Source: an uncultured Lachnospiraceae bacterium (GTDB lineage Bacteria; Bacillota; Clostridia; Lachnospirales; Lachnospiraceae). Taken from it: a DNA stretch of 32,112 nt. The notes under the pieces are model-generated. The model saw only the letters and a list, made by a program, of their open reading frames with translations. It was not told where the DNA came from and ran no database searches. The stretch is taken from contig CAJTSD010000040.1 of assembly GCA_910578795.1 (NCBI GenBank), forward strand, positions 1 through 32,112. Direction: 5' to 3'. The position numbers were made by a program, and so were the translations under genes. Each line of letters opens with the position of its first letter. Positions within the stretch are counted from its first letter, which is position 1. Positions 23,801 to 31,514 of this stretch are shown in pieces.

Positions 23801-26800
23801 TGAAACGGATTTTGAAAATCAGTATGCGGTACTCTTCTTTAAGGAGAAAGACGAGGAGGACTGGGATATCAGAAGCAGCCTTCTTGAAAACGGTCAAACG
23901 GCATGTGGTTTTGAGCTTACAAGTTATCTGAGTGATGATTTGAACGCGGATACGATATATGAGTTTGTAATGGGAATCAGTGATACTGCGTTTCCAAAAA
24001 CATCAGCCGGATTAAAGGGCGCTTATTCCAGTGAAGTGCTGACGCAGGCAGATGCCAGAAGCCTTACGAATGTCAGTGCAAACAGCGGATATTCTTATAT
24101 TTCATTAAAGGCTGCTTTGACAAATAATCCGATTAATACAACCTCGTATATTTATGTATTTTATAAAGAGGCGGACGAGTGGGAATGGACGAAAAGCGGA
24201 GAATCGTTTATTGTCAGTGATACGACAGGAGGGATTCTGACCTTTTTAAAGGGGCTGAAAGCAGGTACGGAATATGACTATATTGTAGCGGTGAGCGACA
24301 GCGGATATAATACCTCTTTGTCTGAAATTGAGGAGGATATGCAGCAGTCGGGAAGCATTTCAACAAAGAGCGCAGATATATCACTCGAATTAACGGCTGA
24401 CGAGGAACGCAGCACTGCGGGCAGTGAGCTGCTTACGGTGAAAGCATCCGGCGCGGAGGGAATGAAAAAGCTTAAGGCTGTTTTTACGCTGGGCAGTGAA
24501 AATGATGAGCAGAATTTTGTTCAGGAAGTCGAGCTTTTGGAAGAAGACGGATACACAGCCGATCTTTGTTTTGAGGGGCTTTTGCCAGAAACAGCATATG
24601 CGGTGACGGGCGTAGAGCTTAAAGTGATGGAAACCGTTATTGGTGAATGTTATGCTGGAACGGTGCAATCTATTGAGCCGCAGTATTCCTTTACGACAAA
24701 AAGTGTAAGGCTGCCTGAGAGTATCCGTATTTCCCAGGAACCATTCAATCTGTTATGTCATACAAGCGTCGCTTTAGCGACGGAAGTTTCGCCGTCTGAT
24801 GCCTCTTGCGAAGTAATTTGGAGCAGCAGCGATGAATCAGTTGCAACAGTTGATAAGAATGGCAACGTGTATGCGGCAGCACAGGGAGAAGCCGTGATTA
24901 CGGCAGCTTCGGCATATTCGGCAGAAATTTATGCGCAGTGCAGTGTGTGCGTGAAGTCATATGCGGTAGTGGAAAAAAATGCGGACGGAAGTCTTGGAAA
25001 AAGTGTAAGTGATTGGAACTTGTATAAAGGATACGGACGTGATGTTGCACTGTGTGAAGTGCTTCCTGATGGTATGCTGACAGAGTTATCTGATTATGAA
25101 GCTGTGTCTGATAAGCCGGCGGTAGCACAAGTATCAAATGGTGTGCTCACAGGTTTTGGTGCGGGAAGGACAGGAATTACACTGAAAAAAGAGGGAATTG
25201 ATATCCGTATTGATGTGAGTGTGACAGCGGCCCCCGAGCATTTTGAGATTGCCGGACTTTTTGCAAAGGATGTGCGATATCCGGCAATAAAGACGGAGAA
25301 TACCTATGAGATTGCCTTAAAGGACGGTATCCGATATGAGGTAAATGGGGTTTTAATTCCGTCAGGAGAGTTTAATGCACAGATGTTTGATTGGAAATCT
25401 TCGGATACAGGCGTATTGGAAGTAAATGACAGAGGTGTCATAAATCCAATTAGTGCAGGGACAGCAACCGTTACCGTGACACCTGCATACGGTACACTTA
25501 TGGAAGGGCAGGAAACGACATTTTTAATTCATGTAAAACCTGTTCCTGAAAAGAAAACATCACAGATTGTGGTTGATGATACAAGAAAAGAAATCAGGCT
25601 CGAGGAGATTGCTGTTGAGGAATATCTTGGGGCAGGATGGCAGTGGAAAAACCCAAAAACGGCAGTTTATATGCTGCCTGAAGATGCAGAACCGTATACC
25701 TTTGAGGCGGTTTTTGCCGATGAGGGATTTTACGCTTGTGAGAGCGGCGTGAAAGTATATTACGGAAATGCCCAAACAGGGACAGCAGCCGAAAACAAAA
25801 CCACGGAAGAAACAACAGACGTGGAAGAAACAAAATCAGCTGTTGTGGAGCAGGCTGCGAGTGGAGAAGCGCCCAAGGTGTCTGTCAGGGAAATAACGGT
25901 TAACACGGCGTACAACTACAGGGACAGCAGCGGTAAGGAGCTTTCTGCAAGGTTGTATGGAAGCATTGAAATTAAAACAGCCGATGGACAGTACATCAGG
26001 AGTGTGGAGCTGACCGATAACGATGGAACGCAAAGGTCAGATATTCTTGAGATTTGCGATTATGGCGTTTACGGCTATCTTGTAAGACCCGTTTCAGAAG
26101 CGCTTTCACAGGGAACATACAAGTGCAGGCTGAAGGTTACGACAAATGATTGCACAGAGCCATACCTTTATCCGATAAAAGTAAAAGTAATCAATCGGAA
26201 ACCAAAGCTTTCCGCCGAGATTTCAAAGCGTATTAATTTGTTTTATACAACAGATCAGGGACAGCTTGTGCTGACACCGGAGATTGAAGGAATGAAGGTA
26301 GCTTCTTTGAGCTGGCTGGATGCGCTTGAAAGCGGGGAAAATGGATTTGTTATAGAGAACATTGCGAAAACGGCGGAAAACGGCGCACTATATTATGATA
26401 TTCTGCAGAATAATATAGCAGTTTCAGAAGGGGCGCTTGTCAATACGGGCGCAGCAGAAGGAACACTGACGGTAATGCTCAAGGGCGTGTGTGAGCCATA
26501 CCAGTTTAGGATTCATATAAAGACCTGCTACAAAAAGCCGAAATTAAGACTTACGGATTACAACACGGGCGCGGGCAGCAGTATTGTTTCTGCGGCAAAC
26601 GGAAATGAAGCGGCAATCAAAGTCTATGATACGACACAAAAGAGAATGCTTCGTTACGGCAGTGACTCCCAGTATAGTTATGATAAAGTGCACTGTGAAA
26701 ATGACACGGCTGTCATAAATAAGGATAAGGGCTTTTACTCGCTGAGAGTTTCTTACAGTGGCAATGCAAAGCTTGCGTTTATCTTTGGTGCAAAAAACTG

Positions 26801-27485
26801 GCGTGATACAGTGCGGGCAGAGTATACGATTAAGAGTGCGAATCCATCGGCAGTAGCGGATAAGGATCATATTGCATTCAATACGGTGTACCGTGACAGC
26901 GCAGAGGTAAACATTTCGCTGAAAAACTGTGCAGGCGAAGCGCGGCTAACCGATGTAGAGATAAAAGGGGCAAATAAAAAGTCACAGCAGCTTATGGAGA
27001 ATAACTTCATTCAGCTTATTCATGAGGGCAGCAGCGTAGTTGTAAGCTGTGCAGGGGCTGGCGGCACAGGCAGCTATACTTATAAAATGACACCGTATTA
27101 TACGGATTGCGATTCAGGCGAGAAAAAGGCATTGAATACGCTGACACTGCACATAAAGCTGATGAATGGGAACGTAAAGGCGCATACGGACATAAAGCAG
27201 TTATCGGATCATAACATCAGCGTAAACACAGGGTTTACCAATCTTGGCGACATGCACAAAGTAAAAGGTGCGCGGCTTGTGGGAGAATATAGCAGGTATT
27301 TCACGCTGCAAAGAAGCAGTTATGATATGTCAATTGTAAATCCTGAGCTTTTGATTAAGGAAACACACCCAGAGATGCTAAAGACCTCTAAATCCTATAA
27401 AATGAAACTGGTATATACGATTGAAACAGGTTCAGGTACGTCTTATGAAGTAGAGAGCCGGGAATTTAAAATCCGTTGTAAATAG
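20859..27485 (+). CDS. Giant secreted multidomain surface protein
   Basis: A 2208-residue protein with a signal peptide (MFYRGLAILLCSCLIAG, cleavage probably after AAA, residue 25). Residues about 45-245 are low complexity: Glu/Lys, then Pro-Glu/Pro-Lys, then Thr-Gln/Thr-Glu, then Ser-Glu. About 245-345 resembles a PPC-type beta domain. About 350-1285 contains around nine Fn3-like units, each marked by a motif like GLxxxTxYxF (INGLNSSQEYSF, VSGLEPATTYYF, LKGLKAGTEYDY). At about 1287-1367 is a BIG2 domain (WSSSDESVATVDKNG), and at least one more BIG2-like unit lies at about 1490-1560 (WKSSDTGVLEVNDRG). The last 600 residues are beta-rich and unrecognised. The C-terminus (REFKIRCK) has no LPXTG, hydrophobic anchor, SLH or choline-binding repeats. 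AAGGGGAA sets the start. It is probably an adhesin or cell-surface scaffold. Confidence 0.85.
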   Translation: MFYRGLAILLCSCLIAGNLPQTAAAKEPVQTEIMRAEINQLNEEDGEEKKEEEKKEEDKKEEDKKDEEPKPEPEPEPKPEPEPEPEPKPEPEPEPKPTEEKPEGGNTQTQTQAPTETQTETQESPEGPTQTQTQAPTETETQTPAPTQTETQTSTQTETEERPETPSQTQTETQTEEKSEPKSEEKSEPESEEESKKAESSNVEESKKEKESKTEKPSVVESSSAEESSSEERSSESEEEKLSKTIKNGQSTDVLLKSQSAKEQFFKFTAPSAGYYNFFVDGADVSNVRNTIYDNVKDKNQIKQRTYQDKVRYLLLYMEKGQTVYPAISLTGDAEAGKSIRFGVKKAVVASVQETEGGYTATASSIQANIGWRPASRTLTTDITVRSGSETGLNQSYLWQIVYGNSDVGYTYTEETISPNAKKEKSINGLNSSQEYSFTMYLLNSSTKALEAVLVPDSSAIRLKTGASKENVIFRGTHSTYDSITIDIEAVDPVTKINYGPLAEYEKELSIQKYISGLGQVSVSGLEPATTYYFEFYNASGIVTAYTTVETKEYPAKVNYTVKPEGPDKISIQADITSYDGNVPSSFNLCYEILDEFGKTLMSGMEKTDTKGLEKWSVEAKVDDLEASTRYTVRVWINEPGYTGHFKETARTVTTEKPPFPAESLKVNIVKNNTKTCAADYTVTIEDYLKAVNGKLKYRMKDSLGEYEVVEISVRKGRTKGILTGLQEGSEYEYEVRLSGVVKRGTFKIGTAAIHPELSADTGAYDSVISYKVKSAELQKGTSYSVKLYYYNPDTKLYAEAAGAGKMSLAASQNYTASVQAADLMTLSPNTQYGFKWELYAGSALSQTIYQLVTTEKSEVSVEITANTADAVNYNIGIKGRTENISNDITLFTYICEEDGEYRRYGDSFNLYKSKEYKTENRILSGLTDEKTYTISFRDIKGGEYGTFTFTFEAKIEGVMMGVTSLAAGAHNFVVQASIEGETDFENQYAVLFFKEKDEEDWDIRSSLLENGQTACGFELTSYLSDDLNADTIYEFVMGISDTAFPKTSAGLKGAYSSEVLTQADARSLTNVSANSGYSYISLKAALTNNPINTTSYIYVFYKEADEWEWTKSGESFIVSDTTGGILTFLKGLKAGTEYDYIVAVSDSGYNTSLSEIEEDMQQSGSISTKSADISLELTADEERSTAGSELLTVKASGAEGMKKLKAVFTLGSENDEQNFVQEVELLEEDGYTADLCFEGLLPETAYAVTGVELKVMETVIGECYAGTVQSIEPQYSFTTKSVRLPESIRISQEPFNLLCHTSVALATEVSPSDASCEVIWSSSDESVATVDKNGNVYAAAQGEAVITAASAYSAEIYAQCSVCVKSYAVVEKNADGSLGKSVSDWNLYKGYGRDVALCEVLPDGMLTELSDYEAVSDKPAVAQVSNGVLTGFGAGRTGITLKKEGIDIRIDVSVTAAPEHFEIAGLFAKDVRYPAIKTENTYEIALKDGIRYEVNGVLIPSGEFNAQMFDWKSSDTGVLEVNDRGVINPISAGTATVTVTPAYGTLMEGQETTFLIHVKPVPEKKTSQIVVDDTRKEIRLEEIAVEEYLGAGWQWKNPKTAVYMLPEDAEPYTFEAVFADEGFYACESGVKVYYGNAQTGTAAENKTTEETTDVEETKSAVVEQAASGEAPKVSVREITVNTAYNYRDSSGKELSARLYGSIEIKTADGQYIRSVELTDNDGTQRSDILEICDYGVYGYLVRPVSEALSQGTYKCRLKVTTNDCTEPYLYPIKVKVINRKPKLSAEISKRINLFYTTDQGQLVLTPEIEGMKVASLSWLDALESGENGFVIENIAKTAENGALYYDILQNNIAVSEGALVNTGAAEGTLTVMLKGVCEPYQFRIHIKTCYKKPKLRLTDYNTGAGSSIVSAANGNEAAIKVYDTTQKRMLRYGSDSQYSYDKVHCENDTAVINKDKGFYSLRVSYSGNAKLAFIFGAKNWRDTVRAEYTIKSANPSAVADKDHIAFNTVYRDSAEVNISLKNCAGEARLTDVEIKGANKKSQQLMENNFIQLIHEGSSVVVSCAGAGGTGSYTYKMTPYYTDCDSGEKKALNTLTLHIKLMNGNVKAHTDIKQLSDHNISVNTGFTNLGDMHKVKGARLVGEYSRYFTLQRSSYDMSIVNPELLIKETHPEMLKTSKSYKMKLVYTIETGSGTSYEVESREFKIRCK
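20985..21590 (+). repeat. Low-complexity repeat tract coding for charged and Thr/Gln-rich linkers
   Basis: The DNA consists of short degenerate repeats: GAGGAAAAGAAGGAA-type units (21000-21060), CCGGAACCCGAGCC-type units (21065-21150), ACACAGACGCAA-type units (21175-21375) and GAA/TCA units (21380-21590). The protein encoded is EEKK, then PEPEPKP, then TQTQTET, then SEES. Such tracts change length by slippage and usually span the cell wall. Confidence 0.8.
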
Positions 27486-27498
27486 AAGCATAGCAGCT

Positions 27499-27535
27499 AA
27501 TGTCAACCTATATAAAAATATGGGTTGACATTTTT
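27499..27535 (+). terminator. Intrinsic terminator after the surface protein gene
   Basis: AATGTCAACCTATAT (27499-27513) pairs with ATATGGGTTGACATT, with an AAAA loop and a T-tract to 27535. It starts 13 bases after the stop. Its right arm contains the TTGACA box of the bioY promoter. Confidence 0.75.
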
Positions 27536-27577
27536 GCAAAACAAATGTAAACTATATTTAGTAACATGGTTAACATT
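27525..27577 (+). promoter_or_regulatory. bioY promoter with overlapping BirA operator
   Basis: TTGACA (27525-27530) and TAAACT (27548-27553) are spaced by 17 bases. AATGTAAAC (27544-27552) and GTTAACATT (27569-27577), separated by 16 bases, match the Firmicute BirA box pattern TTGTTAAC-N14-16-GTTAACAA. The left half-site covers the -10 box, so biotinyl-AMP-bound BirA would block transcription when biotin is sufficient. Confidence 0.7.
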
Positions 27578-27603
27578 TGGAGATACAAAAGGAGTAATGA
27601 GAA

Positions 27604-28179
27604 ATGGAAACATCCGTGAGAGAAACAAAAAAGGTTAACACAAAAACATTAGCATTAATTGGCGTAATGACAGCGGTAATTTGCATTATGGGACCACTTT
27701 CCATCCAATTGCCGGTAAGCCCTGTACCGATTTCGCTTGGAACGCTTGCGATTTACTTTGTAATTTATGTGTTGGGAATGAAAAAGGGTGTGATAAGCTG
27801 TTGCATTTATTTACTAATCGGATTTATCGGTATTCCAGTATTTACGGCATTTACAAGCGGACCAGCCAAGCTTTTAGGACCGACGGGAGGATATTTGGTT
27901 GGATATATTTTTATGGCATTGATATGCGGTTTTGTCGTTGACAGGACAAGAAATATAGTTCTTTGTTTTTTAGGGATGCTGTTTGGAACGGCAGTACTGT
28001 ATTTTTTTGGAACGGTTTGGCTGGCATATCAGGCAGGCATGACCTTTATGGAAGCGCTGGCTGCGGGGGTTCTTCCGTTCATGCTGGGAGACCTTGCAAA
28101 AATTGTGGTGGCAATGATAGCAGGAGAACAGATAAAAAAGCAGCTTAGACGTGCTGGACTGATAGAAACGATAAAATAA
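27604..28179 (+). CDS. bioY: BioY, biotin-specific S component of an ECF transporter
   Basis: A 191-residue membrane protein with about six hydrophobic helices. Family motifs are LPVSPVPISLGTLAIYF near residue 40, LIGFIGIPVFTAFTSGPAKLLGPTGGYLVGY (about 70-105) and AAGVLPFMLGDLAKIVVA at the C-terminus, which together are diagnostic for BioY. It binds biotin and passes it in with the shared EcfAA'T module, which is not encoded here. The predicted BirA operator upstream fits this role. AAAGGAG stands eight bases before the ATG. Confidence 0.93.
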   Translation: METSVRETKKVNTKTLALIGVMTAVICIMGPLSIQLPVSPVPISLGTLAIYFVIYVLGMKKGVISCCIYLLIGFIGIPVFTAFTSGPAKLLGPTGGYLVGYIFMALICGFVVDRTRNIVLCFLGMLFGTAVLYFFGTVWLAYQAGMTFMEALAAGVLPFMLGDLAKIVVAMIAGEQIKKQLRRAGLIETIK

Positions 28180-28186
28180 AAGTAAC

Positions 28187-28221
28187 GGGGTATATCAAAA
28201 TGATATGCCCCATTATTTTTT
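28187..28221. terminator. Intrinsic terminator after bioY
   Basis: GGGGTATATC (28187-28196) pairs with GATATGCCCC (28202-28211), with a 5-base loop and an ATTATTTTTT tail. The minus-strand side is followed by TTTTATTTT, so it may also end the converging lipoprotein operon. Confidence 0.75.
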
Positions 28222-28230
28222 AAGCAATTG

Positions 28231-28677
28231 TTATTCTATGGTGTTAACCACAACGATGCTGGAGTCTCCCTGCCGTGCCTGCTCTAATACTGCTGCGGCA
28301 AGCTTTTGAAAAGAGCTGCAAGAGGAACTGGCTCCGCTAATTGCATCAATTGTTGTTTCTCCCTGCCCTTCTAATAACTGTCCGGCATAATAACGGGTAT
28401 ATTCGTTGGGATAGGTTCCGTTGGCATGAAGCATTGTCTGCATATAGGTGTTATCCCAGCTTTTAATAAAGCCACTGGGGTTTTCGGCGTTGTATTCTAC
28501 AGAAACAATACTACCTCCCTTGACCATAATTGTAACATATTCCTTCCAACCGAAATTGAAATCGGCAGCCTGTGCTGTATAGTAGCCATCCTGAAGACCA
28601 GTTGTTTCTTTACTGCAGGCTGTCAGAGACATTGCGAACAACAGTAAAATCAGCGTTCTGCTAAGTAGTCGTTTCAT
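28231..28677 (-). CDS. FMN-binding-domain lipoprotein
   Basis: A 148-residue protein. The signal peptide ends in lipobox L18-TAC-21, so it should be lipid-anchored outside the membrane. The remainder fits a single FMN_bind domain: DGYYTAQAADFNFGWKEYVTIMVKGGSIVSVEYNAEN is the usual strand pattern, and D111-AISGAS-117 matches the flavinylation motif D-x-x-SGA(T/S), with serine in place of the usual threonine. ApbE could attach FMN to S117; no apbE is in the window. ATG 28677 overlaps the chemoreceptor stop (TGATG), with GGAGG ten bases upstream; a TTG codon just before is an alternative start. It is the second gene of a two-gene operon. Confidence 0.78.
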   Translation of the reverse strand: MKRLLSRTLILLLFAMSLTACSKETTGLQDGYYTAQAADFNFGWKEYVTIMVKGGSIVSVEYNAENPSGFIKSWDNTYMQTMLHANGTYPNEYTRYYAGQLLEGQGETTIDAISGASSSCSSFQKLAAAVLEQARQGDSSIVVVNTIE

Positions 28678-30677
28678 CAAATGTGATCCTCCTTCAAAAC
28701 AAACTTTCTTACCTGGGATTGAAGCACTTCTGCCTCTTTAGCCAGTAGTCCGCTGGATTGTGCCGTTCCGCTTGCACTGTGCAGGTTTCGGTCAGCAATA
28801 GCGGAAATGGTTTCAATCCGTTCCTCCATACTGGCTAAGGCATTTTCCTGATTCTGTACCGCAGTCACCAGTTGATCTGAAATTTCATTGATTTGATCGG
28901 AAACTGATGAAATTGCATGGAGAGAGTCAGCGGTGTCAGTAGCTAATATAACACCGGTTTGAATAATGCTCCTGGTATTGCTGACAATATCTGTGGCATT
29001 TTTAGCTGCTTCGGAGCTTTGTGCTGCCAGCTGTTTTACTTCTTCCGCGACTACGGCAAAACCTCTTCCTGCGCTTCCGGCATGAGATGCTTCCACAGAA
29101 GCGTTAATTGCCAGGATGCTGGTTTGGAAAGAAATATCCTCAATGGCCTTGGCAATCTTTGTGATTTCCTGGGCATTGGAACTGATGTTGTCCATTGCAT
29201 TGGAAAGAGCAGTCATATGTGTGTTGGCTTCTTGGATGCGACGGGAAATTTCATTGGTTTTTGTACTCGCCTGTGTACTGCTTTCTGCAACAGAATATAG
29301 CTGTTCTTTTACATGAGATACCTCATGAACCAGGGCTTCCGTGGACTGGTTTTGCTCCAAAGAAGCTTGGTGCAGCTGACCGGACTGGTCGTTTAATTCA
29401 TCGGACATTTTTGCAAGCTGGGCAGCAGCAGCACGAAATCCAAGAATCGTATCATTCATGGAATGAATAATTGTCTGCAGGCTTCCTTTGATTAAAGTAA
29501 AATCTCCTTTATAATCCACCTGAGGCTCGACATGCAGATTACCGTCTGCAATATGTGTCAAAACCTGCTGGATATCTGATATGTAGCGATTGACACTTGC
29601 CATAGTGACATCCAATGTCTGCGTCAGTACTTCCAGCTCATCTCCTGAATGGACAAGTGCGACATCTGTATGCAAATCCCCGTCAGAAAGTGCAACCATC
29701 CTCTTTGTTACATTTTTAACAGGGTGTGAGATGGAGCGGGATAATCGCAAAATCAGCAAAATGGAGAAGAACAGTACTGCCACAGTACACAATATAGCAG
29801 CCATCATTGCTCCGTTAATTAAATAGTTATAATCAGATTTCGGAATCTGAATGACTAAAGCCCATTGTGTGCCGCGGACAGGTGAAAAAGCAGCTAAAAT
29901 CTCTTCTTTATCAATGGAAAATTCTGTAGCGCCGGTTTCACCTGTAGTTACGCGGCTAATGGCTTCTGAATATCCGCCGCATAGTTCTGACAAAGTACTG
30001 TTGCCTAAAACAAGAGACTGATTTGGATGTCCGACAACGGTTCCTGCCCTATTGACCATATATGCCATACCGTTTTTACCCAAATTAATACTGCCAATGA
30101 CATCATTAAGCGTATCATATTTATAAACACCTACTATGTAAAGAGTGGTTTCGCCGTTTTCCTTTACTGGCATACCCATCATAATGCCCAGCTTATCCTC
30201 AAAGAAAGTGGTGGAGTTTGTAGTCAGATTATCTGTTTGCTGAAGAAGAGTGAAAAAATCACTGTCCAAACTTTCCGGTGCATCACCGATCCCTTGTAAT
30301 AACTGTCCATTCAAATCATATAGTGCGATGGCGTACAATTCATAGGTTTCAGCGGCTTCTAATAAAATAGATTCGCGGTTTTCTTGAATTGCCGTGTTAT
30401 TTTCGGCAGTTGTGACAAGTTGTATATTAGCAGCAATTGTCATCATTCGGTCTGCCAGCATATGGATATTTGCTTCTACGGTTTTTGCCGATTGCCGTGC
30501 CATAGGCTGCAGGCTGTCCAGCAGGATACTGTTTGCCAGTGAATGCATGGAGGACGTCATAATTACACAACATATGATAACTAACATTAAGATATTAAGG
30601 GTTGTGCTCCCTAATATTCTTCCGTTGAGGCTCCGTTTGGCTTTTCGGTTATAAGAAGCCGTTGTCTTTTCTGTCAC
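28677..30677 (-). CDS. Methyl-accepting chemotaxis protein with dCache sensor
   Basis: A 666-residue chemoreceptor from GTG 30677, with AAAGGAG ten bases upstream. Order: transmembrane segment 1 (about 22-44), extracellular double-Cache-like sensor (about 50-285; includes YAIALYDLNGQLLQG, GMAYMVNRAGTVVGHP, RGTQWALVIQIP), transmembrane segment 2 (about 290-310), HAMP (about 310-365, with a second HAMP-like stretch), then the signalling coiled coil. The hairpin tip (about 525-560) reads EDISFQTSILAINASVEA and GRGFAVVAEEVKQLA, the CheA/CheW-binding consensus. Ligands of Cache receptors are typically amino or organic acids. Linkage to an FMN-binding lipoprotein is unusual. The organism is therefore probably motile. 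Confidence 0.92.
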   Translation of the reverse strand: MTEKTTASYNRKAKRSLNGRILGSTTLNILMLVIICCVIMTSSMHSLANSILLDSLQPMARQSAKTVEANIHMLADRMMTIAANIQLVTTAENNTAIQENRESILLEAAETYELYAIALYDLNGQLLQGIGDAPESLDSDFFTLLQQTDNLTTNSTTFFEDKLGIMMGMPVKENGETTLYIVGVYKYDTLNDVIGSINLGKNGMAYMVNRAGTVVGHPNQSLVLGNSTLSELCGGYSEAISRVTTGETGATEFSIDKEEILAAFSPVRGTQWALVIQIPKSDYNYLINGAMMAAILCTVAVLFFSILLILRLSRSISHPVKNVTKRMVALSDGDLHTDVALVHSGDELEVLTQTLDVTMASVNRYISDIQQVLTHIADGNLHVEPQVDYKGDFTLIKGSLQTIIHSMNDTILGFRAAAAQLAKMSDELNDQSGQLHQASLEQNQSTEALVHEVSHVKEQLYSVAESSTQASTKTNEISRRIQEANTHMTALSNAMDNISSNAQEITKIAKAIEDISFQTSILAINASVEASHAGSAGRGFAVVAEEVKQLAAQSSEAAKNATDIVSNTRSIIQTGVILATDTADSLHAISSVSDQINEISDQLVTAVQNQENALASMEERIETISAIADRNLHSASGTAQSSGLLAKEAEVLQSQVRKFVLKEDHI

Positions 30678-30724
30678 GTCGTAATCGCTCCTTTTCTTAA
30701 GAGTTAATTATTTTGTCTAGCGAC

Positions 30725-30730
30725 ATTATA
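30725..30730 (-). promoter_or_regulatory. Extended -10 promoter of the chemoreceptor operon
   Basis: On the minus strand the sequence TATGCTATAAT ends at 30725: a perfect -10 box preceded by an extended TGn element. The -35 region is T-rich and weak. It lies about 48 bases before the start. No sigma-28 (flagellar) consensus was seen in this gap. Confidence 0.5.
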
Positions 30731-30840
30731 GCATACTGTTTTCTTAAAAAAAAGATATTAGAATTTTTTTTATTATGGTATTTTTTAAGGTATTAAGAAT
30801 AATGTTTAATAATGGTCAGATAAAGAGGTATTGTAACAGA

Positions 30841-31357
30841 ATGAATTATTTATGGGGCGGAATGCTGATTATAGGAATTGTATATGGGGTAATAACGGGA
30901 AATACACAGGGAGTGACAGATGCTGTATTGGAATCCGCAAAAGAAGCAGTGACGCTCGGTATTTCCATGTTGGGAATTGTTGCTTTTTGGACAGGATTAA
31001 TGGAGGTGGCTGGTGAGGCAGGAGTCATTGCAGGATTGACAAAGGCGATAGAGCCATTTATGCGTTTTCTGTTTCCAAAGATTCCCAAGGGACATAGGGC
31101 GTTTGATTCCCTTTCGGCAAATTTCGTTGCAAATATTTTAGGGCTCGGATGGGCAGCGACACCTGCGGGGCTTTGAGTTATTATAATGACAGGTTGAAAA
31201 ATCCATTGAGAAATCAAGGGTTTCCGCCGAATTTAGTCCTAATGAAAAAATGTAGTTTTGCATCAAAGCATTTCTGATTTTTCATTTGGACGGCGCCGAT
31301 TCAAAAGAAAATAGGAAGAAATGTCAGTAATGTAACTCAAAGTGCCTGAAAGCAATG
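30841..31357 (+). pseudogene. spmA: spmA (spore maturation protein A), interrupted twice
   Basis: ATG 30841 begins MNYLWGGMLIIGIVYGVITG and continues through SKEAVTLGISMLGIVAFWTGLMEVA, LFPKIPKGH and NFVANILGLGWAATPAGL, which match SpmA (nucleoside-recognition family, about 195 residues), a membrane protein needed for spore core dehydration. The frame stops at 31174-31176 after residue 111, where a palindromic element begins. After it, CTGAAAGCAATG (31346-31357) encodes LKAM, exactly the residues that follow in SpmA (ATPxGxKAME). The match then ends again where mobile-element DNA starts. The C-terminal 80 residues are missing from the window. The longer frame from 30775 lacks a good ribosome binding site. 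Confidence 0.82.
31171..31342. mobile_element. MITE-like palindromic element (about 172 bp) inside spmA
   Basis: CTTTGAGTTA...TGACA (31171-31191) and the reverse complement of 31322-31342 agree at all but a few central positions. The element carries no gene and has a partly palindromic centre (GCCGAATTTAGTCC near 31214, GGACGGCGCC near 31285). It separates codons GGG and CTG of spmA, a net insertion of 175 bases. No clean target duplication is visible, so the exact ends are uncertain by a few bases. Confidence 0.7.
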
Positions 31358-31421
31358 AGTTACTGGTTTTAGTATAGCATAAGGAGGGTAGAAGGTAAAC
31401 AATTTCATATTGATGATTTAG

Positions 31422-31480
31422 ATAGGACTAAATTAGTGAATGGCAGAAATGCTGTTAAAACTAGCTTAGTCCTATTTCTT
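31422..31480 (+). terminator. Hairpin with T-tract before the DUF6075 gene
   Basis: ATAGGACTAA (31422-31431) pairs with TTAGTCCTAT (31466-31475), with a 34-base loop and then TTTCTTTTT. It can act as a terminator protecting the mobile element from read-through or as an attenuator. A third copy of TTAGTCCTA is at about 31223-31231. The gap 31357-31514 holds no gene that I can support; an AAGGAGGG at 31381 precedes no convincing open frame. Confidence 0.5.
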
Positions 31481-31514
31481 TTTACAAATTCAAAATAATA
31501 GGAGGAATGAATTT

